NCBI RefSeq assembly: GCF_030323145.1
Contig: NZ_CP100470.1
Coordinates: 4,195,001 to 4,259,000 of the forward strand
Direction: 5' to 3'
DNA length: 64,000 nt
Source: Mesorhizobium sp. C432A
GTDB taxonomy: Bacteria; Pseudomonadota; Alphaproteobacteria; Rhizobiales; Rhizobiaceae
The translations under genes were made by a program, and so were the position numbers. Shown here in pieces: positions 1-9,026 of this stretch. Each line of letters begins with the position of its first letter. Positions within the stretch are counted from its first letter, which is position 1. The notes under the pieces are model-generated. The model saw only the letters and a program-made list of their open reading frames with translations, had not been told where the DNA came from and made no database searches.

Positions 1-1369
1 CCACTACGGCCAGAACGGCGCGCTTGAGCCGGGACTTGCCACCAAATGGACTGTCGCGGACGATCAATTGTCAATCGCTTTCGATCTGCGTGAAGGCGTG
101 ACTTTCAGCGACGGCACACCGTTTGACTCGGCTGCGGCCGAATGGAACCTCAAGCGCTGGTTGGGGGTGAGCGACTTTTCATGGATCGGCATCTCCGACG
201 CTTTCGATAGCATCGTCACCGATGGACCGAACAAGTTGACGGTCAAGCTGAAGCGGCCAGTGCCGGCGGCACTGCTTGAACTCACCATCGTGCGGCCCGT
301 CCGTTTCCTGTCGCCCAAGGCGGTCGACAAGGATGGCAAGCAGACGGCGCCGATCGGCACCGGACCGTGGATCGTCGAAAAATACGATTCGAGCGGCACC
401 ACCCTCATTCGCAACGACAAATACTGGGGCGAGAAGCCGCTCTTCAGCCGCATGGAATTGAAGGTGGTTCCGGACGAACTCGCTCGCGCCAATGGTCTGC
501 GCTCAGGCGACCTCGATGTCATCGGTGGCGACTGGGTGGCGACGCTGTCGCCGCGCCGCGCTCGCGCACTGGAAAGCGACGGCATGAAGGTCGTGGCCGA
601 ACCGGGCACGGCGACGATGCTGCTCGGCTATTCGCCGAAGTCGAAGATCATCGCCGACAAGGCCGTCCGTGACGCCGTCTATGCATCGGTCGACCGGGCG
701 GCGATCGCCAAGGTGCTGTTCGAGGGCTTTGCCGACCCGGCCGCCGATCTGTTCCCGGCGAACGTGCCTTCCTCGGGCAAGCGGCATGACGTGCCGGTGC
801 GCGACGTGGCGGCGGCCAAGAAGATCCTTGCCGATGGCGGCTGGGTCGACAGCGGTGGTGCCTGGACCAAGGCCGGCTCTCCACTGACCATCGATTTTCT
901 CGTTTCCGAAGAGTCCCTGCCGGGATCGCGGCGCATCGCCGAAATGATCCAGGGTCAGTTGTCCGAGGTCGGTTTCCAGGTCCAGGTGTCCTCGGTGGAC
1001 AATGCCACCATGCATGAACGGCGTCCGGCCTTCAACTATGACCTGGCTTTATTCACCACCTACGGAGCGCCCTACGATCCGCACGGCACGCTGGGCAACG
1101 CCTTCGTCTCGACCGCCGACAGCGGCCCTGACGGCAAGATCTACGTCTCCGACGCGCTCGACGGCGTCGTCAAGGCTGCGCTCGAGGCGAGCGGCGCCGA
1201 ACGCGACCTGAAGATGCAGGCCCTCTACGACTGGCTCCACGACAACACCGCCATCTGTCCTCTCGTCGTCAGCCAGAGACTGTGGGCCCACAATCCGCGC
1301 GCGGAGAATTTCTCGCTCCCGGCGACCGACTATGATCTGCCGTTCAAGGCGATCACGCTGAAGGCCTGA
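1..1369 (+). CDS. NikA/Dpp-like ABC transporter substrate-binding protein, 5'-truncated
   Basis: Periplasmic binding protein of the SBP family 5 (nickel/peptide) type. The frame is open from base 2, so the signal peptide and N-terminus lie outside the window. Visible family signatures are FSDGTPFD, GTGPWI, YWGEKP, YGAPYDPH and the C-terminal DYDLPF. These closely follow E. coli NikA as I remember it, including the YDPH histidine (codon 1082-1084) that corresponds to the nickel-contacting His of NikA. It heads a five-gene operon with two permeases and two ATPases. Nickel, a nickel-ligand complex or a peptide are all possible substrates; NikA-clade membership is a pattern judgement, not a computed tree. 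Confidence 0.85.
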   Translation, partial: HYGQNGALEPGLATKWTVADDQLSIAFDLREGVTFSDGTPFDSAAAEWNLKRWLGVSDFSWIGISDAFDSIVTDGPNKLTVKLKRPVPAALLELTIVRPVRFLSPKAVDKDGKQTAPIGTGPWIVEKYDSSGTTLIRNDKYWGEKPLFSRMELKVVPDELARANGLRSGDLDVIGGDWVATLSPRRARALESDGMKVVAEPGTATMLLGYSPKSKIIADKAVRDAVYASVDRAAIAKVLFEGFADPAADLFPANVPSSGKRHDVPVRDVAAAKKILADGGWVDSGGAWTKAGSPLTIDFLVSEESLPGSRRIAEMIQGQLSEVGFQVQVSSVDNATMHERRPAFNYDLALFTTYGAPYDPHGTLGNAFVSTADSGPDGKIYVSDALDGVVKAALEASGAERDLKMQALYDWLHDNTAICPLVVSQRLWAHNPRAENFSLPATDYDLPFKAITLKA

Positions 1370-1397
1370 AGACTTCGAGCCCAAGCGAGGCCTGACG

Positions 1398-2339
1398 ATG
1401 AAACGCACGATCCTGCGACGGATGCTGCTTGCCTGCCTTTTGATCTTGGCGGCATCCGCGCTGACATTCGCCCTGGTTGCGGCGGCGCCGGGCAATGTTG
1501 CGGCGCTGATTGCCGAGCGTGCGGCGGGCCCCGGCGCGGACGCCGAAATGATCACCAGGATCGGCAACGAGCTTGGCCTTCATGACCCGCTGCCGACCCG
1601 CTATGGACGCTGGCTGGCCAGCGCGCTGGCCGGCGATTTCGGCATTTCGTTGCGAACGGGAAAGCCGATTTCTCAGGAGTTTGCCGCCCGCATTCCGATG
1701 ACGGCGGCGCTGCTTGCCGGCGGCGGTGTTCTCGCCTTCGTCCTGTCGATCACGCTTGGCATTGCCGGGGCCGTCAGCAATGGCGGCTTCATGGACAGGT
1801 TTCTGCACGCATTTTCCCTGATCGGCGCATCGACCCCGAACTTCTTCGTGGCGGCGCTGCTGGTCATCGTGTTTTCGGTGATGCTTGGCTGGGTGCCCAC
1901 CTTCGGCACCAGCGGCTTGACCTCATGGCTTCTGCCATGGGTGACGATCGCGCTGTTCCCAGCCTCCGTTCTCAGCCGCGTCGTTCGGGTCAACCTCCAG
2001 GAAGCGATGTCGCGGCCGTTTGCGACGACGGGCTTCGCCAAGGGCTACACGAGAACCCAGGTGCTGCTGCGCGAGGCGCTCCCCAATATCGCCATTCCGT
2101 TCCTGACGACGTTCGGAGCGCAGTTTACGCTGATGATCATCGGTTCGATCGTCGTCGAGACGGTATTTGCATTGCGTGGCGTCGGTGCCTTCTTCATCGA
2201 GGCGATACGCTTCCGCGACTTCATCGGCATGCAGTCGGTGCTGCTGCTGTTTGTCGTCTTCTTCGTCATGGTCAATTTCATCGTCGACATGATTTGCATC
2301 GTTGTGGATCCGCGAATGCGCCGGGCGCGGGGAGCATGA
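1398..2339 (+). CDS. ABC transporter permease, NikB/DppB type
   Basis: Inner-membrane permease of 313 aa, the usual length for NikB/DppB. It has an N-terminal transmembrane helix followed by the family sequence APGN at about residue 32. The C-terminal half carries the binding-protein-dependent transport domain with the EAA loop around RVNLQEAMSRPFATT, which contacts the ATPases. It starts 28 bases after the binding-protein gene and is followed at 2344 by its partner permease, so it belongs to one operon. It forms the heterodimeric channel with the next gene product. Nickel versus peptide specificity cannot be read from the permease. Confidence 0.9.
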   Translation: MKRTILRRMLLACLLILAASALTFALVAAAPGNVAALIAERAAGPGADAEMITRIGNELGLHDPLPTRYGRWLASALAGDFGISLRTGKPISQEFAARIPMTAALLAGGGVLAFVLSITLGIAGAVSNGGFMDRFLHAFSLIGASTPNFFVAALLVIVFSVMLGWVPTFGTSGLTSWLLPWVTIALFPASVLSRVVRVNLQEAMSRPFATTGFAKGYTRTQVLLREALPNIAIPFLTTFGAQFTLMIIGSIVVETVFALRGVGAFFIEAIRFRDFIGMQSVLLLFVVFFVMVNFIVDMICIVVDPRMRRARGA

Positions 2340-2343
2340 GGCG

Positions 2344-3255
2344 ATGAACATTTCCGCAATCAGGGATATCAAGGACTGGCCGTGGCTGGTGTTGCTCCCC
2401 GTCATCGGCTTTGTGCTGGTCGGCATCTTCGCTCCGGTGATCATGCCTTACGATCCAAGCGCGCAGGACTATTCGGCGACATTGGAGGGGCTGAGCTGGA
2501 GCCACTGGCTCGGCACCGACTATCTCGGCCGTGATGTCCTCAGCCGCATCATTGGCGGCGCCCGCATTTCCCTGGTGGCGATGGTGATCGTGCTCGTCGC
2601 CGCACTGGCGATCGGCGTGACGATCGGCTCCTTCGCTGGCTATGTCGGCGGCCGTGTCGAACTCGTCCTGATCAGCATCATCGATATTGCGCTGGCGCTT
2701 CCGAGCCTGGTGATCGCGCTGGCGCTGATCGGCATTCTGGGCACCGGCTACTGGTCGATGATCACGGCGCTCACCTTGGCGTGGTGGGCGAACTATGCCC
2801 GCATGAGCCGCGCAGTCGTCACGGCCGAGTTGCAGCAGCCTTATATCGAGGCGGCCAAGGTCATGGGCGCTGGCCATCTGTGGATATTTGTCCGCCATAT
2901 CCTGCCGCATGTACTTGCCCTGGTCGTCGTCTATGCAAGCGCCGACGCCGGCGCTCTTGTCCTGGCCATCGCTACGCTCAGCTTTCTTGGACTTGGCGTC
3001 GCGCCGCCAACGCCGGAGTGGGGCCAGATGCTCGTCGACGGCATGAGCTACATCGAGGAGGTTCCACGCCTTGTCGTGCTGCCAGGGCTCGCACTGACAC
3101 TTGTCGTCGTCAGCTTCAATCTGCTTGGCGAAGCCTTCGCGCTGCAAAAGGTGCCACGGCCAGTTCGCGGCAGAACGCTGCGTAAACGAAAACTGGCGCG
3201 CGCCCGTGAAGAGACGGAACGCAACGCCGTCGAAACCGGGACGACTTCAGCATGA
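2344..3255 (+). CDS. ABC transporter permease, NikC/DppC type
   Basis: Second inner-membrane permease, 303 aa from the ATG at 2344, chosen because it follows the previous stop by 4 bases; an in-frame upstream GTG would run into the preceding gene. It contains the OppC N-terminal segment with the motif HWLGTDYLGRD, typical of NikC/DppC proteins. The transport domain contains EAAKVMGA, the ATPase-coupling EAA loop. Its 3' end overlaps the next ATPase gene by four bases (ATGA), consistent with translational coupling. The C-terminal basic tail (about residues 275-295, rich in K and R) is slightly longer than usual. Confidence 0.9.
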   Translation: MNISAIRDIKDWPWLVLLPVIGFVLVGIFAPVIMPYDPSAQDYSATLEGLSWSHWLGTDYLGRDVLSRIIGGARISLVAMVIVLVAALAIGVTIGSFAGYVGGRVELVLISIIDIALALPSLVIALALIGILGTGYWSMITALTLAWWANYARMSRAVVTAELQQPYIEAAKVMGAGHLWIFVRHILPHVLALVVVYASADAGALVLAIATLSFLGLGVAPPTPEWGQMLVDGMSYIEEVPRLVVLPGLALTLVVVSFNLLGEAFALQKVPRPVRGRTLRKRKLARAREETERNAVETGTTSA

Positions 3256-4265
3256 GTGACAATCAGCCGCTCTATGCGATCGAAAATTTGGTCATCGATC
3301 TCTACGCCACGACCGTCTCGGTGCGGGCTGTGGATGGGGTGTCGTTCAACGTCCGTCCTGGAGAAACGGTCGCGGTCGTCGGCGAAAGCGGTTCGGGAAA
3401 AACCGTCATGACGCTCGGGCCGCTCGGTCTGCTGCCCGAGGGCGTGACGGTAAATATGAAGGGGTCGGCGCAAGCCGACGGAAGCGAGCTGCTCGCCATG
3501 GATTCCAGACAATTATCGGATCTTCGCGGGCGTTATTTCGGCGTGATTTTCCAGGATCCGATGAGCGCGCTCAATCCGATGCTGAAAATCGGCCCGCAAC
3601 TGGCGCGCCAGGCGCGCCGCTTCGCCGGCCTGTCGCGTGAGGCTGCGCGCAGGCAAGCGGTTTCGCTTCTGGCACGCTCTGGCATTCCGGACCCTGAGGA
3701 TCGCTACAACCGCTATCCGCACGAAATGTCGGGCGGCATGCTGCAACGCGCGATGATCGCGCTGGCGCTTGCGGCCCGGCCGCGCGTGCTGATTGCCGAC
3801 GAGCCGACTACGGCGCTGGACGCCACCGTCCAGGCGCAAATTCTGGAGCTCATTCGCCAGATCCAGCGCGAGGACGGCATCGCGGTCGTGCTGATCACGC
3901 ACGACATCGGCGTGGTTGCTTCCGTCGCCGACCGCGTCATCGTGCTTTACGCCGGACAGGTAGCGGAGGAGGGGACGGCGATGGATGTGCTGACCCAGCC
4001 GGTCCATCCCTATACGCGTGGGCTGCTCGCATCGGTGCCGGATTTTCGTGCTGACGACAATGTGGCTACGCGCGAGATACCGGGCCTGCCGCCAAGCCAG
4101 ATCAGGCTGGAGCCGGGTTGCCGTTTCGCCGACCGCTGCGAATTGGTCGAAGCCGGTTGCCGAAAACACCGACCTCCGCTTCAGACGATATCGATCTCGG
4201 CAAATCCGCATCGCGTGGCCTGCCCGGTCGTGCTTCGGCGGGAAGGGATTGCCGTTCATGTCTGA
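3252..4265 (+). CDS. ABC transporter ATP-binding protein, NikD/DppD type
   Basis: Cytoplasmic ATPase of 337 aa. Walker A is GESGSGKT (about residues 44-51), the ABC signature is MSGGML, and Walker B is [11 protein letters not shown] followed by the H-loop THD. The C-terminal oligopeptide/nickel extension ([14 protein letters not shown], then a cysteine-containing segment [12 protein letters not shown]) is present, as in NikD/DppD. It pairs with the following ATPase. Its start overlaps the permease stop (ATGA), and its end overlaps the next gene by 8 bases. Confidence 0.92.
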   Translation: MSDNQPLYAIENLVIDLYATTVSVRAVDGVSFNVRPGETVAVVGESGSGKTVMTLGPLGLLPEGVTVNMKGSAQADGSELLAMDSRQLSDLRGRYFGVIFQDPMSALNPMLKIGPQLARQARRFAGLSREAARRQAVSLLARSGIPDPEDRYNRYPHEMSGGMLQRAMIALALAARPRVLIADEPTTALDATVQAQILELIRQIQREDGIAVVLITHDIGVVASVADRVIVLYAGQVAEEGTAMDVLTQPVHPYTRGLLASVPDFRADDNVATREIPGLPPSQIRLEPGCRFADRCELVEAGCRKHRPPLQTISISANPHRVACPVVLRREGIAVHV

Positions 4266-5241
4266 TGTCGCGGCGATCGAAGTCAGGGGATTGAAGGTGC
4301 ATTTCGCCAACCGCTCGGGCACCGGCGCGGTGAGGGCGGTCGACGGCATAGACCTGACCGTCGCGCGCGGAGCGTTCCACGGCATTGTCGGCGAGTCCGG
4401 TTGTGGCAAAACCACGCTGGCGCGCACCATCGTCGGCCTGCAGAAGGAGAGCGAGGGCACTGTCCTGATTGGGGGCAGAGATCGCGCCGAATGGCTGAAA
4501 TCGGACAGAAAGTCGTTCAGCCGCGAAGTCCAGTTCGTCTTCCAGGATCCGTTGGGGTCGATGAGCCGCCGCCAGAGCGTCTATCAGACGCTCGAGGAGC
4601 CGCTGCAGATCCATCGCTTCGGCTCATCAGTCGAGCGCCGCCGCCGCATCGCCGAGCTTCTGGACCTGGTGGCGCTGCCTGAGACCGTGCTCGACCGTCT
4701 CCCACGCTCGCTGTCAGGCGGCCAGCGCCAGCGTGTTTCGATTGCGCGCGCACTCGCCCTCAAACCATCCATATTGGTCTGCGACGAACCGCTGAGCGCG
4801 CTCGATGTTTCGATCAGGGCGCAGATCGTCAACCTGTTTACGTCGTTGCAAAAGCAGCTTGGTCTGACCATCGTCATTGTGGCGCATGACCTGGCGATCG
4901 TGCGCGAAGTCTGCTCGAACGTGACGGTGATGTATCTCGGCCGCATTTCGGAAGCTGGCGCGACCCGGCCGCTGTTTCGTCAGCCGGCCCATCCTTACAG
5001 TCAGGCGCTGCTGTCGGCTGTTCCTTCTCCCGATCCTCGCATCGAAGCCGGGCGCCGCCGGATCATTCTAGCCGGCGATCCGCCAAGTCCGAGCGCGCCA
5101 CCTCCGGGGTGCCGGTTCAACACGCGCTGTCCGGTGGCGATCGATGTCTGCCGGGTCGAGGAACCGTTGTTGCGATCCGTGCCGCATGGCGGCGTTGCCG
5201 CTTGTCACCTGGCCGATAGCGGCCGCCGGCCGGTCATCTGA
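4258..5241 (+). CDS. ABC transporter ATP-binding protein, NikE/DppF type
   Basis: Second ATPase of the importer, about 327 aa from the ATG at 4258. That start gives [16 protein letters not shown], the normal beginning for DppF-type proteins; the frame stays open upstream only inside the preceding gene. Walker A is GESGCGKTTLA, the signature is LSGGQRQR, and Walker B is LVCDEPLSALD. The C-terminal HPYSQALLSAVPSPDP and the CRFNTRCPVAIDVC cysteine segment are family-typical. It is the last gene of the operon. No terminator-like hairpin with a T-run was recognised in the 140 bases downstream. Confidence 0.92.
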   Translation: MSDVAAIEVRGLKVHFANRSGTGAVRAVDGIDLTVARGAFHGIVGESGCGKTTLARTIVGLQKESEGTVLIGGRDRAEWLKSDRKSFSREVQFVFQDPLGSMSRRQSVYQTLEEPLQIHRFGSSVERRRRIAELLDLVALPETVLDRLPRSLSGGQRQRVSIARALALKPSILVCDEPLSALDVSIRAQIVNLFTSLQKQLGLTIVIVAHDLAIVREVCSNVTVMYLGRISEAGATRPLFRQPAHPYSQALLSAVPSPDPRIEAGRRRIILAGDPPSPSAPPPGCRFNTRCPVAIDVCRVEEPLLRSVPHGGVAACHLADSGRRPVI

Positions 5242-5382
5242 AAAACAGGCGTTCAACTGCCGAGGCGGTCTTCGACCGTTCGATGCCGCGCAAGGACTGG
5301 GCTTCTTGACTGCGGTCGCGAAGGCACCATTTCCTGCTTGATGATTGGATTACCTCGTTTTCCAGCCCCGAGGTGCGGTTCA

Positions 5383-5910
5383 ATGCTGAAAGCTTATTTT
5401 TTCCTGATGCTTGCGAGCGGGTGCTTGGCATCACCCCTGGTGTATGCCGACAATGTCGATCTGGCGCTCGAAGCTTTTCACGAGACCTGTCTTGCGCATG
5501 GAGCCGACTTCGAACGAACCGCCGCCACCGCCAGAAAACGCGGCTGGACACCGTTGTCCGGTGAAGCTGGGCTTGCGCCGGTTGATGACGTCGATGCCTT
5601 CCAAGGCTGGGCCGTGACGGGCGGCGATCTACCAGCCGGAACCATGATCGCGGTGACCAAAGCCACCTTGGAAGGCAAGGCCGTGCAGACCTGCTCCATA
5701 AGGCTGTTCGGCGTCGACCGCACGGCATTCGAAGAGCGTTTCTTCGCCCGGACGGACGCCGAAAAAATCGGCGAGAACCGGAATGGAGATCAGGTCTCCA
5801 AACTCTACATATTGATTGCGGGCAATCGAAAACAGCTTGTCCATTTGACATCGCCGGTCGAAATGGGGCGATCGGATTCGATTATTGCAAGCTCGATAGC
5901 CGACGACTAG
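5383..5910 (+). CDS. secreted hypothetical protein
   Basis: Protein of about 175 aa from the ATG at 5383, preceded by a GAGGT ribosome-binding sequence; an in-frame ATG at 5338 would put an extra 15 residues before the signal peptide. The N-terminus LKAYFFLMLASGCLASPLVYA is a Sec signal peptide with a cleavable AxA-like site, so the product is probably periplasmic. The mature part has two cysteines (near CLAHG and QTCSI) that could form a disulfide. I do not recognise the family. Its stop abuts the end of the convergent TetR gene. Confidence 0.6.
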   Translation: MLKAYFFLMLASGCLASPLVYADNVDLALEAFHETCLAHGADFERTAATARKRGWTPLSGEAGLAPVDDVDAFQGWAVTGGDLPAGTMIAVTKATLEGKAVQTCSIRLFGVDRTAFEERFFARTDAEKIGENRNGDQVSKLYILIAGNRKQLVHLTSPVEMGRSDSIIASSIADD

Positions 5911-6498
5911 TCACACGCCGATGCCTTTTCCCGCCATCCTCTGGAACAGATCATCTGCCTGTGTCGGTGAAAGGTTTATGTCGGTGGCGACCCACCAGGC
6001 GAGGACCGCGAGAAATGCTCCGGCGATGAACTGAATGGCGAATTCGGCAGGCATGCCGCGATCGCCGATCCGTTTCTCGACGAGTTCTTCCCGGACGGCT
6101 CGCCGGATACGCTCGCGCAATTCGTCGTGGATCGTATCGCCGGTGCTTGCAAGCAATGCGTGGTGAAGCCGTCGGAATGCATGGGCGTGCTCGAACATGG
6201 GCAAGCTGAACTCGAACAGGCGGCTACCTGTTTCTTGACTTGCCGCCTCGCGCCTGCGGCCTATCGACCGCAGATGCGTCTCGATGGTCGCGCTGCGCAG
6301 AGCATCCTTGTCGGCATAGTGGGTATAGAAGGTCGACCTGCCAATATTTGCCCTCTGGCAAATGTCCTCGACCGTGATGGCCACATATCCCTGCTCCGGG
6401 ATCAAGGCTATGAGCGCGTCCTGCAGCAGGCCGCGCGTCCGCGCGACGCGTCGATCGATCGTGTTCCGCTCGCCCGCCCGTTCGATTTTCATGGCCAT
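5911..6498 (-). CDS. TetR/AcrR family transcriptional regulator
   Basis: Repressor-like protein of 195 aa with the N-terminal TetR helix-turn-helix (about residues 18-65: ITVEDICQRANIGRSTFYTHYADKDAL). The C-terminal ligand/dimer domain ends in a hydrophobic helix (FIAGAFLAVLAWWV), similar to the TetR_C_33 type. Two adjacent ATGs (6498 and 6492) are possible; the first has an AGAGGG ribosome-binding sequence. It is divergent from the methyltransferase at 6645, with two short palindromes in between, suggesting it controls itself and that gene. The ligand is unknown. Confidence 0.85.
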   Translation of the reverse strand: MAMKIERAGERNTIDRRVARTRGLLQDALIALIPEQGYVAITVEDICQRANIGRSTFYTHYADKDALRSATIETHLRSIGRRREAASQETGSRLFEFSLPMFEHAHAFRRLHHALLASTGDTIHDELRERIRRAVREELVEKRIGDRGMPAEFAIQFIAGAFLAVLAWWVATDINLSPTQADDLFQRMAGKGIGV

Positions 6499-6524
6499 GG
6501 CCCTCTACACTGCCCGGTTTCGGA

Positions 6525-6571
6525 CATTCGGAGCTCCGGTGTCTGACAACAGCATTTCCAGACATTGTGTC
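6525..6571. promoter_or_regulatory. candidate TetR operator region between the tetR-like gene and the methyltransferase
   Basis: The divergent intergenic region holds CGGAGCTCCG at 6529-6538, a perfect 10-bp palindrome flanked by GACA and TGTC, and a second palindrome GACATTGTGTC at 6561-6571. The repeated GACA/TGTC half-sites suggest an operator for the adjacent TetR protein. This is inference only. Confidence 0.35.
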
Positions 6572-6644
6572 CATTATGATACGCCAAGTCCAGGAGCTCA
6601 AATCGGGTTTGGGCACGCCGCAATGAAGCAGAAGGTCGCCAGAC

Positions 6645-7532
6645 ATGCACTCATCTGATCATCACGCCGGTAACGGATCGCATTCGCGCAAGAGGGTGAT
6701 AGCACTGGCCCTGCTTGCGAAGCTGTCGCTGGTCGCCGGCTTCCTCGTCCTGGCCAAATTGGGCATGGGCTATGTTCAGGCCGGCGCCTGGACGACGGCT
6801 TTCCACGGACTCGTCCTTGCGGCGATCGCGGGATTGGCGCTGTGGGGCAGCCTGCGTCACAGAGGGCTCGTCGGCAACGGCGCGCAAAGCGCGAGCGACA
6901 GGGGCATCGGCATCGTCCTGCACCGGGCGGCGGCCTATGATTTGCTTGCGCGTGTTCTGACCTTTGGCCGCGAGGGCCGCTTTCGCGAGTTCATGCTTCG
7001 CCCGGCAAAGCTCCAGCCCGGCGAAGCGATGCTCGATGTCGCCTGTGGAACGGGAACCCTTGCCATTGCCGCGAAGCGGCTGGTTGGTTCGGACGGAAGC
7101 GTCACCGGCGTCGATGCGTCGGCCGAAATGATCGAGAGGGCGCGCGCCAAGGCCGAGCGGTCCGGTCTCGATCTGACTTTCGTCAACGGGACGGCGCAGG
7201 AGCTTCCCTTCAAGGACGCGCAATTCGACATCGTCGTCGGCACGCTTATGCTGCATCATCTGTCGAAGCCCGTTCGATCGGCCTTCATCCGCGAGGCGGC
7301 ACGCGTCTTGAAGCCAGCAGGCCGGCTGTTGCTCATCGATTTCGGCAGGCCGGTGCGCAAGTCCAGATTGCCCGGGCTCCACAAACATGGTCATGTGGAA
7401 ATGCATTCGGTCGCCTCGCTGTTGACCGAGAGCGGATTCCAGGTCAGCGATATCGGCGCCGTCGGTACCAAGAACCTGAACTATATTCGCGCGACGACGA
7501 ACAAGGACCAACCGGAACGAGCGTCGCCGTGA
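6645..7532 (+). CDS. membrane-anchored class I SAM-dependent methyltransferase
   Basis: Protein of 295 aa. Residues about 20-70 form two hydrophobic helices (LALLAKLSLVAGFLVLAKLG and GLVLAAIAGLALWGSL), and the rest is a UbiE/Methyltransf_11 fold. Motif I is LDVACGTGTLAIAA; the acidic residue of motif II is in VTGVDASAEM; post-I motifs are LPFKDAQFDIVVG and LKPAGRLLLIDF. The membrane anchor suggests a lipid, quinone or membrane-embedded substrate. It is divergent from a TetR gene and upstream of DUF1007 and the NicO exporter, but 114 bases separate it from DUF1007, so co-transcription is uncertain. The substrate is not identifiable. Confidence 0.75.
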   Translation: MHSSDHHAGNGSHSRKRVIALALLAKLSLVAGFLVLAKLGMGYVQAGAWTTAFHGLVLAAIAGLALWGSLRHRGLVGNGAQSASDRGIGIVLHRAAAYDLLARVLTFGREGRFREFMLRPAKLQPGEAMLDVACGTGTLAIAAKRLVGSDGSVTGVDASAEMIERARAKAERSGLDLTFVNGTAQELPFKDAQFDIVVGTLMLHHLSKPVRSAFIREAARVLKPAGRLLLIDFGRPVRKSRLPGLHKHGHVEMHSVASLLTESGFQVSDIGAVGTKNLNYIRATTNKDQPERASP

Positions 7533-7646
7533 TCATGCTCAGACGCAGTTGCATGGCGACCTGTTCGGGCATGTCCCATTTCGGCCTGCTTGCAATGGCA
7601 GGTGTCCTGCCTGATGCGGAATCGACGAGCAAGATGTGAGCGAAAA

Positions 7647-8291
7647 ATGCGACTGACTGGCATGCTATCAGGCGCGGCGCTGTTGCTCGCTTCCGCGGCG
7701 GTGGCGAACGCCCATCCGCATGTGTTTGCCGAGGCGAAGCTGGACCTGACCGTCGGTCCAGACAGGACGGTCAAGTCGCTTCGGCACTCCTGGCGTTTCG
7801 ACGACCTCTTTTCCAGCACTGTGCTGATGGAATTCGACAAGAATTTCGACCTTGTCCTTGATGCCAAGGAACTCGATGAAGTCGCTCTCACCGTCCATGC
7901 GTCGCTGGCCGAGTACAACTACTTTCAGATGGTGACCTTGAATGGCAAGGACGTGGCTATGGCGCCACCGCCGAAATTTAGCGTCAGCTATGAAAACGAT
8001 CAACTCGTCGTCCAGTTCGAAACGCAGCCGAAGGACCCGTTGGCTCTTGCTGGAAAAGTCACCATCGGCGTCTACGACCCGACCTTTTACACGGCAATCG
8101 ATTTTACCGACGACGACAAGATTGCTGTGGCTGGCCTGCCTGAAGGCTGCTCGCGCGCGGTCGTGCGTCCAGATCCGGACACGGCCATCGCGCAGAACCA
8201 GAAGAGCCTGACGGATGCGTTCTTCAGTGACCCGACGGGGACCGATCTCGGCAAGATTTTCGCGACGCGCCTTGAATTGACGTGCGGCTGA
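7647..8291 (+). CDS. DUF1007 family periplasmic protein
   Basis: About 214 aa from the ATG at 7647; this start gives a clean signal peptide (LTGMLSGAALLLASAAVANAHPHVFAEAKL). The mature protein begins with HPHVF, the hallmark of DUF1007, whose N-terminal histidines could bind metal once the signal peptide is cleaved. DUF1007 genes are habitually linked to NicO/RcnA-type nickel-cobalt transporters, and here the NicO gene follows 15 bases downstream. Role: probably a periplasmic accessory of the exporter, inferred from linkage. Confidence 0.8.
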   Translation: MRLTGMLSGAALLLASAAVANAHPHVFAEAKLDLTVGPDRTVKSLRHSWRFDDLFSSTVLMEFDKNFDLVLDAKELDEVALTVHASLAEYNYFQMVTLNGKDVAMAPPPKFSVSYENDQLVVQFETQPKDPLALAGKVTIGVYDPTFYTAIDFTDDDKIAVAGLPEGCSRAVVRPDPDTAIAQNQKSLTDAFFSDPTGTDLGKIFATRLELTCG

Positions 8292-8306
8292 AGCGGAACC
8301 GTTTCG

Positions 8307-9026
8307 ATGGCCATGTTCCAGACGCTTGTCGAATTCCAGCGCACGATCTACCTGGCGCTGGCCGAGCAGATCAAGCTGCTTTCGGCCGGCGGCGGCTGGT
8401 TCGCCTTCATGGCCTTTCTGCCGATGGGCGTATTGTTCGGTGCGGCGCATGCCCTGACGCCGGGTCACAGCAAAGCCGTCCTGGCCACGTATTTGGCCGG
8501 TTCGGATGCAAAGGTTTCGCGCGGTCTTCTGGTGTCGCTGACGCTTTCCTTTACACATGTGACGATCGCGGTGCTGATCGCGGCGCTCTCGTTGCCGTTG
8601 GTATCGATTGCCTTGGGAAGTGTTGGCCGTGCGCCTCTACTGGAAGACGTCAGCCGCGGCTTGCTTGGCCTGATTGGTATCTGGATGCTCTGGCGCGCTC
8701 TGAGCCATGGTCATCACCACAAGCATGAAGGCGAGGCTGTGGGTGTGATGGCCGGCTTGATCCCATGCCCGCTGACACTTTTTGTGATGACCTTCGCAAT
8801 ATCCAGAGGTGTTCCGCTCGCCGGCATCCTGTTTGCAATTACCATGATGGTTGGCGTGGCGCTGACCCTGTCCTGCGTGGCGGTGTTATCGATCCTGTTT
8901 CGGGAACGGCTGGTGCATTTCTTCGACAGCCGGCCACGCCTGTTTGATATCATATCCAGGGCCATCGAAGGTATCGCCGGCCTCATTCTAGCTGGCGTAG
9001 CCGTGTGGCAGATCTCGTCGAACTAA
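8307..9026 (+). CDS. NicO-family nickel/cobalt transporter (RcnA-like)
   Basis: Polytopic membrane protein of 239 aa with about six hydrophobic helices. The helix-associated histidine motif GAAHALTPGHSK (about residues 46-57) is the conserved NicO/HoxN-like metal-coordinating sequence. A His-rich loop (SHGHHHKHEGE, about residues 132-142) lies in the middle of the protein as in RcnA efflux proteins. It is paired with the DUF1007 gene upstream. Direction of transport (efflux versus uptake) is inferred as efflux from the RcnA-like layout. Its 3' end overlaps the convergent beta-propeller gene by 44 bases. Confidence 0.85.
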   Translation: MAMFQTLVEFQRTIYLALAEQIKLLSAGGGWFAFMAFLPMGVLFGAAHALTPGHSKAVLATYLAGSDAKVSRGLLVSLTLSFTHVTIAVLIAALSLPLVSIALGSVGRAPLLEDVSRGLLGLIGIWMLWRALSHGHHHKHEGEAVGVMAGLIPCPLTLFVMTFAISRGVPLAGILFAITMMVGVALTLSCVAVLSILFRERLVHFFDSRPRLFDIISRAIEGIAGLILAGVAVWQISSN

